Assembly (NCBI GenBank): GCA_964460985.1
Contig: CAYWQX010000016.1
Location: 1-43,065, forward strand
Direction of reading: 5' to 3'
DNA: 43,065 nt
Source of the DNA: CAZABG01 sp964460985
Lineage (GTDB): Bacteria > Chlamydiota > Chlamydiia > Chlamydiales > Parachlamydiaceae
In this document: positions 32,801 through 41,217 of the stretch, piece after piece
Layout of the letters: each line of letters begins with the position of its first letter
How positions within the stretch are numbered: position 1 is the stretch's first letter
Program-made: the position numbers and the translations under genes
The notes under the pieces: generated by a model
Told to the model about the DNA's origin: nothing
The model's database searches: none
The model's input: only the letters and a program-made list of their open reading frames with translations

Positions 32801-35800
32801 CGCTTTGAAGAGCGATATGAGCTGCCTGATAATTTTTAGAGCCTCTTTGAGAAAATCGATCCATCGTAAAGGCGTGCACCTTCAATCGATAAGCTTGCCC
32901 GTTTCTTTGGCTGTTATCTTGCGTAAACGTAGGGGCGAGGGGCGATGGAAAAATATTGAAGATAATTTGTTTACCGTTGGCTGAAATGGCATCAATGGTA
33001 GGAATACCAAAAAAAGTTTTTCCGAAGGCCATTAAAAGTTCTTGGACAACATTTTTCTGTCCTTCAGAATAGAGTCTTTCAATCGCTTTGATTTGATTCG
33101 GAAATAAAATAGTTCCTGTCATCCATTCAAAAAATGCGAACTTATAGGTAAGCTCGCTTGGAAGAGTTTGAAAAGAGTAGGAACGTTTTTCTTTTAAGGA
33201 AGAAGCTAGCTTTTCTAGTAAAAGGGGCGCTTGTTTAGACTTCACGGCTAAGGCGAGAGTCAAATCATCAATCCATTTGCAGGCTCTATTCATTTGCTCT
33301 AATCGACCTTTTAAAACGACATAATGCATGAACATCGCTTCTAAATCGGCAAGCTCTTGCTGAGTCAATTTTAGTTTTTGTCCAATTAGGCCTAATTCTC
33401 CCTTGACGAGAGCTTCATGCATCTCAGATAACGTCACTCGAAACGGCTTAGGAATATAAGAGGGTCTGAGTATTTTGAGGAGGTTTCTCTCCCTTTCTTT
33501 CAGATAGGCATTCAGGTTATTTCGCTGGGTCTTTAAAGCAATCAACAGCTCTCCCAACTTGTCTTCTCCCAAGAATTTAAAACCAAGTTCTTGAGTGTCT
33601 CGCTGTTTAAAATCGATTGAGCTTTGATTGACTCTGGTGACTCGCTCTATTTGCGACTGGCCCTGACTGAGCGCCTTTACGATAATACCCTTTTCTTTTT
33701 TTGAAGAACGGTTAAACCAGTGCTCTTCAAAAGCTATGTTAAAAATGCCCTCTAAAAGATGATCAACCGCTAGATTTGCCTTATCCAAATGTTCTACAGG
33801 GCATTTCATCTCAACATTGAAAACAGGACTTTCTAGAGCTTCGAGAAGATAGTTAACCTTAAAATCACGTATGGGTTCTGATGTGGTTTGTAAAACCAAC
33901 TCTTTGGCCTGTTTTAGATTGGTGACCGTATCTTTGGTTTTAGGAAGGAACTGCTCTTTTACGATTTTTAATCCAATATCCTGGACAGTATATCCAATAT
34001 TTTTCAAAACCCCTTTGGCTGTGGTCGTTTGATGGATGAGACTAAAGAAATTCGTAAAGTAAATGTAATCCTGTTTGTCCAGGGCTGATTGTAAAATGGA
34101 GGAAGGCAAACAAAATTGGGGTGAGATGAGCGTTAACTCTAAATAATTGAGAAGAACCGCCTCATCCTCTGTTAATTTTCCTTTGGAGAGAAAGAGTGTC
34201 TTAGAAAGTGGCTTTTTAAGGTCGGGAGCCCATTCGCCCATGCAAATGGCGTAATAGGTTAGAAAATATTTTCGAATATTTTCAGGGGTCATTTCCTCAT
34301 ATTTAATCGGTGGATTTTCATTTTTACTACGATCTAAATCGTAATAAATACGTTCAGGTTCTTTGAAGGAGTATTTCCTCTGAATGATCTGCTCTCTGAT
34401 CATCTTTTTCCAGCACGAGGTGTCGATAGAATGTTCGGTTTTTTTCATTTCGGGTAAAGAATAACCCGTATATTTCATTAAAAGGCTTCCCCCTTGGGTA
34501 GCCTTAGAGATAATTTTTGAGGTCGTTTGTGTCCATTGATCTCCATATCCAAATAGATGGCGAAGCGCTCTAAATCGCTCTGTGAGAGTTGGACTGATTT
34601 GAAATAATTCGAAGAGAATTTCAGGGTTTAAAACAGCTTGAATCTTTTTGTGAAGCAGGCTTTTCGCGATGCCCTCCATTTTTTCAAACAGAAAGACGAA
34701 AAGAAAATATTCTTCTTTTTGAGTGAGCTTACGAAAGGGCTCAGGGATACTTTGAAGTTTATTAAGATCGATCACCGTGTTTGCTACAAACAAAAGATCT
34801 ACCCAGGAAAATTCCTTGGTTGAGTTCAGTTTCGTGTCCTTGACGGGAAACATTAGCCAGTTCTCTTGAAGAGCGGCAATTATTTTTTGCCGATCATCAG
34901 AAATATTTTCAAACTCAGGGGGCATGAAAGTAAGAGGAAAGAGTTTATTCAAAATATTGGAATCCACTCTTCGCAATTTAGCTTCTGCTAGGAACCGATC
35001 AAGGGTATATGTAGCTTTCTTTTTTTCACCTTGTAAAAGATAGGTTAGAAGGAGATGTAGTAGAGCATTAGGATCGAAACTATTTAAGTGACCCTCCTGA
35101 GTGATCTGGTATTTAAAGGTTTGAAGGCTCACCTTTTCTAAAAACATTCTCTTCGTTATTTCTTCAAGCGGCCTCATTAAGGATGGGTGCAGACCTAAAA
35201 CATGATAGCTTCTTCCAAGAAAAGCGGAGAACCATTGGTTATCTTCGGGAATAAGAACTTCCTTGTTCCCTCCTGCCCCTTCGATAAGAAGATAGCAGGG
35301 GACGCCCATCATCGAAGGATGTGTGGACTCTTTAGAAAGGATGTGGAAGTTCTCTCCATCAAAATAATAAGCGGCCTTGGCATCCTTTTCGATTTTAATA
35401 TAGCGTTTTTCATCCAACTGGATATACCTTAGATGTTTTTCGCCAGGTCTTTTCCAGCAAGCCGCCTTTTCAAAGGAGAAGAATCGTGACAAACTTTTTA
35501 AGGAGGCGGCTGCCTGAAGCGGATCTACCCATTCGAGCTCTTCCTCTTTCGTAATGGCTTTCACCAACTCGTTAGATTCGTTCAGCCAAAATATACAAGG
35601 ATCAGACTCGAATAGCGTTTTAACCAAAAGCCTTTTCTCTTTCGCGGAGCTTACCTCTTGCCATAAATGTAACGCTTCCCTCTTTTTCTTCGAATGAATC
35701 CAGATAAAGGCGTCAGGAATTGTTCCTTTAATTAAGGCGTATTTAACCCCATCGAAGAGGCGTGTCATGGAAAAACTTTCGTTCTCAGGATCCCACTTTA

Positions 35801-38800
35801 ATTCGATATTGCCTTGATCGGCAACGAAGAGATTCTCTTCCTTTTGTAAAAGATCTTTAGGAGAGTGGTGATCAATTAAAAAAAGCTCTGCTTTTTTAAG
35901 GAGAAAATCATCTAAAGGCTTTTCCCCCTTTTTTAAATTAAAAATAAGTCCACGATTTAAAGAGAATTGATAGTCACCTTGTAAAAGATCCCCGTTTTTA
36001 TATTCAGATTTTTCGGAAGGAAGCTGGATTTGTAGATCGGCAAATAAATGAGATATGAGATTTTTACGAGAAATCTCATTTTCAAGTTTCTGATGAATGA
36101 GAGGGCCATATTGTAAAAAGCGCTCTAAAAATAGGATATTTTGAGCGATTTTTTTTATGAATCGGCCCCGAATCAGAATCTGGCACGCTTGATCTCTTTC
36201 CAAATCTGAAAGCTCCCCTGGATTTTCTGGAAGACTTAAGACATAGGTTAAAAAAACTTTTTCTTTGAGAAGCTTCTCATTTAAAGCAATATTTAGAAGC
36301 TCTATCCGGCAAGCTTGGCTTCTTTTGAAATCATTTTTAAAAGCTTGAAGGGAGAGCTCAATTTCTAATAAAGCGAAAGCTATTGGCCACTGTTTAGATA
36401 AAATGCTACTGCTAATAAGTTTTTCAAGAATCGAAAATACTTTTTCTGCATATTCAGGAGAGGCATCGAAAAGATATTTGGTATTTTTTGTGAAAAAATA
36501 ATCTCTTATCTCTTCAATAAAGCTAAGCTGCAATGGCTTTTGTTTTAAAAGAAACTCGCACAAACGAGGGATGACGTCTAAAGGCTCTACTTTTTCTTTA
36601 TTGATGTAAAACTCGGAATCAAGATAGAGGGAATTCCTCTCCACGCACAAGATATCATGCTGAGTATTTTGAGTCTCAGGGAGTGCATAATTTTGACCGT
36701 GCGTTTCTTCGTAGTTATATTCCCAAGTCAAAGGTTTTTCATCTAGAAGGCGCAGTAAAAAATGGCGGCTGTCTTTCTGATAAATTCTTTGGTGATGAAA
36801 GCGTGGAGTAAATTTTTCTAAGGTTTCAGCAGCAAGCAAGCTGTTGGCACTTAAAGTGATCTGTTTCAAATAGATAAAGGCTTCGGGCAGAAGGTCGCAT
36901 TTCTCTTCCACATAAAGAGATTCTTCAAAGAGAGCTTTGTAAGCCGATTGATCAAATTGAAGATAGGTCTCTTGAGTAGGAGGTAGAGGTTGTTTTAATG
37001 GAAAGGAGAGGCTCTCGCCTTGATCAAAAACAGCATACCATTGTCTTCCCTGAGGAGTATTAAGAATTCTTCCATAGTATTCCGTTTCCGCAGAGCCGCA
37101 AACGTGATCGGAATATTCGAAAAGAGAGGTTTTTCGAATATTTTTGACATAGGATTCAAATAAGGGACCTTTCTCAGGACTGTTAGGATAGAAATAGTTT
37201 TTAAGAGCCTCCAATCGGTTCATCTGTTCCAATGAATCAATGAGTGCAAAATCCTTGTTTGCTAAAGAAAGGAGGGGAAGGGTATTGGGTTGCAAGCCTT
37301 CTAAATAATTATTTTTGTCCCTTCTGGCTAAACGATCCATTGCCGCCAGTAAAGTGTATAAAGCCAAGCTCGTTCGTAACTTGATGGTAGTTCCACTCAA
37401 AGCACTTCTACAAAAAATTATTTTATCGTATATGGAATAGAGCTTCCTGATCTCTTCTTGGGGATTTTGTAGAGTGTCCCAATACCCTTTTTGACCATGT
37501 ACAGGAAGAGGTAATTTTTCTAGCTTATTCAAATAAAAAAGAAGCCTTGCATCATGGAATCCTTCATCTGCAAGCCCTTTAGAAAAATCTAACAGAGGAG
37601 GGGCATTTCTGATTATTTCGAAGGTGTCAGTTTTTACCGGCGGGTGAGTTTTCAATAGGTTTTCAAGAGTTGGAGGTGAAATCTCTCTTGCCGCATGCTG
37701 GATTGTAAACTTTAATTCGTTTTCTCCGAGAATAGAGCGTGCCCCTTGCTGAACAAAGTCTTGAAAAGCGGTAAGGCCTCCCTTAAATTGATGGAAATGA
37801 GCTTCTGGAAGGACTAATTTGATCGACCAATAAATAACTCTCCAGATGCACTCGGTGATCAATCGCTCTAATGCCTCTATGGCGGACAAATACCAGCTTA
37901 AAATAGGTTCAGGTAACAGATGCTTTAAAAGGGTGTGGCCTCCTTGTATGATCAGGAAAACGGGTATACTTGAAGGGGTTAAACCCGCCGCTCCGAAAGC
38001 AATTCTTAGAAGCGTGATCGCGGTATGTATAAAGGCGATGGAGAAAATTTGGCGAAGAACCCCTTTCACAGTGATCGTCGGGGAAGGTTTTGTTGGTAGG
38101 GGATTTTTTTCTAAAGAAATCCCTATTTGATCCATCAATCTTCCCACTTCGTCGCCAAAAAGAAAAATTAGGGTGGGTTTAAAATCGGCAATTTTCTGAG
38201 CATCAAAACCCATGTCCGCTATAAATTTTTGCAAGGGTTTTGGGATCAAGGGGACTTCATGAATTTTAGCCGCTTTAGAGAGGGATTTTTTTTCCTCTTC
38301 AATCAAGAGTTCAAGTTCATTTAAAGTCGCTAAAATCTTTTGTAATTCAGTGCGATCCAGCTTTGATTGGATAGCGGATACATCTTTTTTTAAGGTGTCG
38401 GTGAGATCACTAAGGGTTTCTAAGTCTTCTCTCTCTTTGAAATTGAAAGAGCCCTTATTTTGAGCCTGTTTCTGATGCCAGAAATCGAGAAGTAGTTGTT
38501 TATGGAGCCGGTAGCGTAAATCCTCAATATCTGTCTCTTCACTTAGCATGAGCCATAAAAGCTCTTGTTCGCTTGAAGGATTAGTTTCTAAATTTCTCGT
38601 TGATAGATTTGAAGAGGGTTTTTGATCAAAATATTGAAGGATGCTATCCATAAAATCATCGAGCGATAGAACTTTTTTTTGATCTTTCATCGGTGATAAA
38701 AGAAAAGTGTGGATTTTATGGAAAAAATCACTATCCAGCTTTTCAGGGGAGATACCCTGAATCACAAGAGGCCAAATGGGAGACCCTGAGGCTGTTTTTT

Positions 38801-40184
38801 CATGATATTTTAAAACAGGTCCTGTCGAATAAAGAGTAAGATCGTAGGCACCGTTCACATTTTTAAACTCGAAGGTGATATGGCCCCCTGAAAAGGCTTC
38901 ATCCAATGGAACTAAATCTAAGATGGTAGATGGAATAAGTTTAAATAGTTCGTTGAGTGACTGTTGAGTTGTATTTTCTAAAGGCTCAAAAAGGTTTTTG
39001 TTAAGAGGTCCAAGAAAGAAATCGGTCACTTTTTTTTCAATCTCTTCCAAGCTTATTTTTCGATCGGCAACTATTTCAAGAAGCTCTGCAATTTTTCCTT
39101 CCGGTAAAAAGAAGAGAAGGGTTTTAAGAAGACCCGTTTGCATAAGTTTTTCGATCGGTGTTCCTACAAAACGGGGAAGCCACTTTTTTACCCCGTCAGG
39201 AAGCGATCTTTTGGGATCGGATAAGAGAACATCCACCATCGGCTTTAGCTCTTTGGGGAGCTCAGGACACTCGCTAGCAAAGGCTTCAAAACTTTCGTGA
39301 ATTTTTTCCTGAACGAATGTTTTAGGATCGGGCAAATTGCTATTTTCAGGGATTTTGAAATCCGGTTTGAATCCTTGGGGAAGTTTATTAAACAGTTTAT
39401 AGAGATTTTGAAAAGGAGTTCCCCCAAAGTGGGTGCAGAAAAAAATGGATTCATTTTCATTTAAGCCTGCAATTTTCTCGGCCCATTCTTTCGCCTCATC
39501 AACTGACGGAAGAGTTTCTTTTTGTTTTAAATAGTTTCGTTTGAGCGTCTCAAAGAGTTTCTTCCCTTCTTCGACTTTTCTAATGAGTTCAAGATGGTTT
39601 TTTTTAAGTGTTTTCCGCTGCCTAAAGAATTCTATAAGGTACTTGAAAGTCTCTTCACCCGATTTGTAAGAAGATTTTAAAATGGATTGGATGAACGAGT
39701 TATCTAAAGTGAATTCTGATTTATCTCTTGAGCCGTGAAGATATGAATGCTTTTTAAAATAGGTCTCTCTAGTTTTAGATGATTCCTCACGGATTGCATC
39801 AATTCTCAAAGCTAAAGTATTTTCAGCTTTTAATGGCGGAAAATGAATTTCCATGCCCGAGGGTTCAGGCTGTGGGGAAAAAAGAGTGAAAACCTTATTA
39901 CGAAAATCCAATGAAAATTGCTGAAAGAAAGAGTTCGTAATTTGAAGTTCAGAGAGAGCCTTTTCGAAAACCTTTCGAATTTTTTCCCGTCTTACTAGTT
40001 GATTATCTTTCACATTTAAAAAAGTTGATATTCTTCCATGAAGCGAGGATTTAAGCGTTAATTTATCTGAATTGAATGAAATCGCAGGAACGAAAAGACG
40101 GGTTAGTTCATTTTCTAAAGGTTGTGAGGGATCATGATGATCGGCTAATAAGGTGAAGAGCCTTTTTGCGTCTTGCGTATTCAT
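29856..40184 (-). CDS. giant 3442-residue protein of DUF3638/DUF3645 type with degenerate SF2 helicase motifs
   Basis: The single frame covers a quarter of the window. Most of the N-terminal 2300 residues are helical with no recognised domain; a hydrophobic region lies at about 705-795. The C-terminal third carries, in helicase order, MAFGKT (2385-2390, like a Walker A of the MGxGKT type), DEGH (2518-2521), a KPYHGNNNPLEQ block, LDEIHGFGTN (2939-2948) and QNAFRLR (2969-2975). This order and the surrounding text match what I recall of the eukaryotic/chlamydial DUF3638-DUF3645 giants, whose function is not established. The first Gly of MGxGKT is Ala and the usual Asp after HxxG is Asn, so ATPase activity may be lost. 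No strong ribosome binding site precedes the ATG. Confidence 0.85.
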   Translation of the reverse strand: MNTQDAKRLFTLLADHHDPSQPLENELTRLFVPAISFNSDKLTLKSSLHGRISTFLNVKDNQLVRREKIRKVFEKALSELQITNSFFQQFSLDFRNKVFTLFSPQPEPSGMEIHFPPLKAENTLALRIDAIREESSKTRETYFKKHSYLHGSRDKSEFTLDNSFIQSILKSSYKSGEETFKYLIEFFRQRKTLKKNHLELIRKVEEGKKLFETLKRNYLKQKETLPSVDEAKEWAEKIAGLNENESIFFCTHFGGTPFQNLYKLFNKLPQGFKPDFKIPENSNLPDPKTFVQEKIHESFEAFASECPELPKELKPMVDVLLSDPKRSLPDGVKKWLPRFVGTPIEKLMQTGLLKTLLFFLPEGKIAELLEIVADRKISLEEIEKKVTDFFLGPLNKNLFEPLENTTQQSLNELFKLIPSTILDLVPLDEAFSGGHITFEFKNVNGAYDLTLYSTGPVLKYHEKTASGSPIWPLVIQGISPEKLDSDFFHKIHTFLLSPMKDQKKVLSLDDFMDSILQYFDQKPSSNLSTRNLETNPSSEQELLWLMLSEETDIEDLRYRLHKQLLLDFWHQKQAQNKGSFNFKEREDLETLSDLTDTLKKDVSAIQSKLDRTELQKILATLNELELLIEEEKKSLSKAAKIHEVPLIPKPLQKFIADMGFDAQKIADFKPTLIFLFGDEVGRLMDQIGISLEKNPLPTKPSPTITVKGVLRQIFSIAFIHTAITLLRIAFGAAGLTPSSIPVFLIIQGGHTLLKHLLPEPILSWYLSAIEALERLITECIWRVIYWSIKLVLPEAHFHQFKGGLTAFQDFVQQGARSILGENELKFTIQHAAREISPPTLENLLKTHPPVKTDTFEIIRNAPPLLDFSKGLADEGFHDARLLFYLNKLEKLPLPVHGQKGYWDTLQNPQEEIRKLYSIYDKIIFCRSALSGTTIKLRTSLALYTLLAAMDRLARRDKNNYLEGLQPNTLPLLSLANKDFALIDSLEQMNRLEALKNYFYPNSPEKGPLFESYVKNIRKTSLFEYSDHVCGSAETEYYGRILNTPQGRQWYAVFDQGESLSFPLKQPLPPTQETYLQFDQSAYKALFEESLYVEEKCDLLPEAFIYLKQITLSANSLLAAETLEKFTPRFHHQRIYQKDSRHFLLRLLDEKPLTWEYNYEETHGQNYALPETQNTQHDILCVERNSLYLDSEFYINKEKVEPLDVIPRLCEFLLKQKPLQLSFIEEIRDYFFTKNTKYLFDASPEYAEKVFSILEKLISSSILSKQWPIAFALLEIELSLQAFKNDFKRSQACRIELLNIALNEKLLKEKVFLTYVLSLPENPGELSDLERDQACQILIRGRFIKKIAQNILFLERFLQYGPLIHQKLENEISRKNLISHLFADLQIQLPSEKSEYKNGDLLQGDYQFSLNRGLIFNLKKGEKPLDDFLLKKAELFLIDHHSPKDLLQKEENLFVADQGNIELKWDPENESFSMTRLFDGVKYALIKGTIPDAFIWIHSKKKREALHLWQEVSSAKEKRLLVKTLFESDPCIFWLNESNELVKAITKEEELEWVDPLQAAASLKSLSRFFSFEKAACWKRPGEKHLRYIQLDEKRYIKIEKDAKAAYYFDGENFHILSKESTHPSMMGVPCYLLIEGAGGNKEVLIPEDNQWFSAFLGRSYHVLGLHPSLMRPLEEITKRMFLEKVSLQTFKYQITQEGHLNSFDPNALLHLLLTYLLQGEKKKATYTLDRFLAEAKLRRVDSNILNKLFPLTFMPPEFENISDDRQKIIAALQENWLMFPVKDTKLNSTKEFSWVDLLFVANTVIDLNKLQSIPEPFRKLTQKEEYFLFVFLFEKMEGIAKSLLHKKIQAVLNPEILFELFQISPTLTERFRALRHLFGYGDQWTQTTSKIISKATQGGSLLMKYTGYSLPEMKKTEHSIDTSCWKKMIREQIIQRKYSFKEPERIYYDLDRSKNENPPIKYEEMTPENIRKYFLTYYAICMGEWAPDLKKPLSKTLFLSKGKLTEDEAVLLNYLELTLISPQFCLPSSILQSALDKQDYIYFTNFFSLIHQTTTAKGVLKNIGYTVQDIGLKIVKEQFLPKTKDTVTNLKQAKELVLQTTSEPIRDFKVNYLLEALESPVFNVEMKCPVEHLDKANLAVDHLLEGIFNIAFEEHWFNRSSKKEKGIIVKALSQGQSQIERVTRVNQSSIDFKQRDTQELGFKFLGEDKLGELLIALKTQRNNLNAYLKERERNLLKILRPSYIPKPFRVTLSEMHEALVKGELGLIGQKLKLTQQELADLEAMFMHYVVLKGRLEQMNRACKWIDDLTLALAVKSKQAPLLLEKLASSLKEKRSYSFQTLPSELTYKFAFFEWMTGTILFPNQIKAIERLYSEGQKNVVQELLMAFGKTFFGIPTIDAISANGKQIIFNIFPSPLAPTFTQDNSQRNGQAYRLKVHAFTMDRFSQRGSKNYQAAHIALQSAKSDRAIFSSTKPDLQAFELNFLDLCYQDTTSKQETALESLKPSLREIRESGKVIGDEGHDLFNQREELNYPVGHKKKLEKTFILAIDRAIRLLLEEPLLARLIAENQLVDVDQEYYLNNIVPKIAKKLSESKELNLKDSDRLLFIDYLSGKTEQISEFLKKHPQFEEICLIRGVLLKLFKNALHQSVNIHFGRSLENSKIETIKPYHGNNNPLEQCTILSPYEELVKTYLTYLHEGLSLPQVESLVALMIESSRREVKLRKIDPENTQAYKILKKWAPSADFDFPLSQETMEKIKRNHEAALLYIRKKIAPQIAFWERALRSNPQNFASMFASLYFDSGTPYNDGVYHASLKMLWDPGTIGEALHLIQAKNPQDGIHLLTAEKPKDLMHEIIDTYLVQRKDISLIVDGGALLKGIPNDVMVDRMSKTLKMKRPDIKACVFMTKNKEGDLLVYRDIASGKNYPFSQCPLPKEEYVTYLDEIHGFGTNVPQAGSCVVLVDNQPLFCLLQNAFRLRSLKEFKKLFMAKNFSQIVEEGQKQLIYFAVTKKTAHKINQGSEKLHLEVLINYVTDLEAKQAALDNYQAYIHKLHDIIRRAIIDKMLFAPTLSATKEIFNAFKDFLVPKIDFSPSKLFGWIEKEKNTSQVLDLLIQQMEKIYSTTSYFSKEEKASIKQRMIDLPRPPMPDQVTVFTDGKEIDFQLDDTLGKEATIEQNSEQENELNQEKESSTQHKFQKVYQESLWPSFNPRSLEFLTLTSSSHPLFEIAEKGWSFLKMKNQSVMPTFYYVHDHLNKSTIESLRELAPHVDKRIWFSEHYLPRESFGDPLSEFGSKTQCDLFEIVVHYTKKSDSSLEILKVGVLTQKEATHWKKMLQKHKDSKNMGVIVYDTYTREAVAGDTFDSATLKAMSEFKLLEGQLRYLSAALEYPKDIRKPMRSWLSQFNPNLLLASFAALSREKNQVKSGLSDIELMIAKTMNLPIEEAI

Positions 40185-40273
40185 GAGTCCAATATTTTAA
40201 ACTATAAATATTAAGAATTAATGAAGATATGAAATAAATAATTTCAAAATTTATAGAATCTTAATGTTATTTA

Positions 40274-40282
40274 TGATATAAT
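40274..40282 (+). promoter_or_regulatory. extended -10 promoter (TGATATAAT)
   Basis: TGA-TATAAT directly upstream of the 40307 gene forms an extended -10 without a clear -35. It lies in the 122-bp AT-rich divergent gap shared with the giant gene. Confidence 0.5.
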
Positions 40283-40306
40283 GCCTATATTAAACTGAGA
40301 GAATAT

Positions 40307-41071
40307 ATGTCATCGATCAATAAGATTCATGCAGTAGACCATGTTTTTGACTATATACCTGTCGTAAGCACTTTTACCAATGCTGGAATACTTCTTCTTA
40401 AATTGGCGATGAAAGTGAACTTGGTTGCGAATCCCATGGGCCCCGGTTTGTGGGGGGATCTTAAAATCCATGCGGTTGAGAAATCGGCTCTCGATGCTTT
40501 TATGACAATGATTCCGATCTTTAATATTTTCTATACGTTTGCTGATAATTTTACACTCGCAAACCTATTTAACATTATGAATACGCCTTATGATTATTTG
40601 ATGAGAATAATTGCGGGAAGCGAGATAGATAAGATACAGTGTCATTTGGTTAGATATCCCATGAAGGCGCATGAACTTACTGAATATTTGGGCCAAGCCA
40701 ATTACAGTTCTAAACCTGAAGTGGTTTTGTTTCTTTTAAACCATTGTGAATGGAGTTGTGATCAAATCGTAGACTCGTTAACCACTGCGGTGCGTGAAAC
40801 ATCTATAACGAACATGAATTTATGTTTAGATAGATGGGGTCAATTTTCAGGTTCAGAATTATCTCAAGACAGCTTAGAAAAATTGCAAAGGGTGATGATA
40901 TACTTATTTAAAGAAGTGGATAACGAAGAATCTTTTAAACTCGGTCTAAGAGTTTTAGAAAAACTTCCCCAACTTGAGGAAACTGATCAGCTGCAGGAGC
41001 TCATGCGATCAATAGCTCAAACAAAGCCCAATTTGTTCGCGCAATTGAATGATAAAATTAGACGATCCTAA
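40307..41071 (+). CDS. unknown 254-residue protein
   Basis: The N-terminal half contains two weakly hydrophobic stretches (about 15-38 and 62-82, including MTMIPIFNIFYTFADNF) that may be membrane-associated. The second half is helical and charged with several cysteines. I do not recognise a family. It is divergent from the giant gene and sits behind an extended -10 promoter. The stop codon is inside the loop of its own terminator. Confidence 0.75.
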   Translation: MSSINKIHAVDHVFDYIPVVSTFTNAGILLLKLAMKVNLVANPMGPGLWGDLKIHAVEKSALDAFMTMIPIFNIFYTFADNFTLANLFNIMNTPYDYLMRIIAGSEIDKIQCHLVRYPMKAHELTEYLGQANYSSKPEVVLFLLNHCEWSCDQIVDSLTTAVRETSITNMNLCLDRWGQFSGSELSQDSLEKLQRVMIYLFKEVDNEESFKLGLRVLEKLPQLEETDQLQELMRSIAQTKPNLFAQLNDKIRRS

Positions 41072-41092
41072 TCCTGAGGGATCGTCTTTCTT
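41061..41092 (+). terminator. intrinsic terminator overlapping the 254-residue gene's end
   Basis: GACGATCC (41061-41068) pairs perfectly with GGATCGTC (41079-41086), followed by TTTCTTATT. The stem begins in the last codons and the stop codon lies in the loop. Confidence 0.8.
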
Positions 41093-41217
41093 ATTCCTCT
41101 TTTAAATTAAAGTCCATAAATTAATTTAATTTATTTATTTATCTAAATTTTTTAAATTAATTAAAACATGTCATAATAGTAGATAGGTAATTATCTCTCT
41201 TAGATAAGGATCTATGT

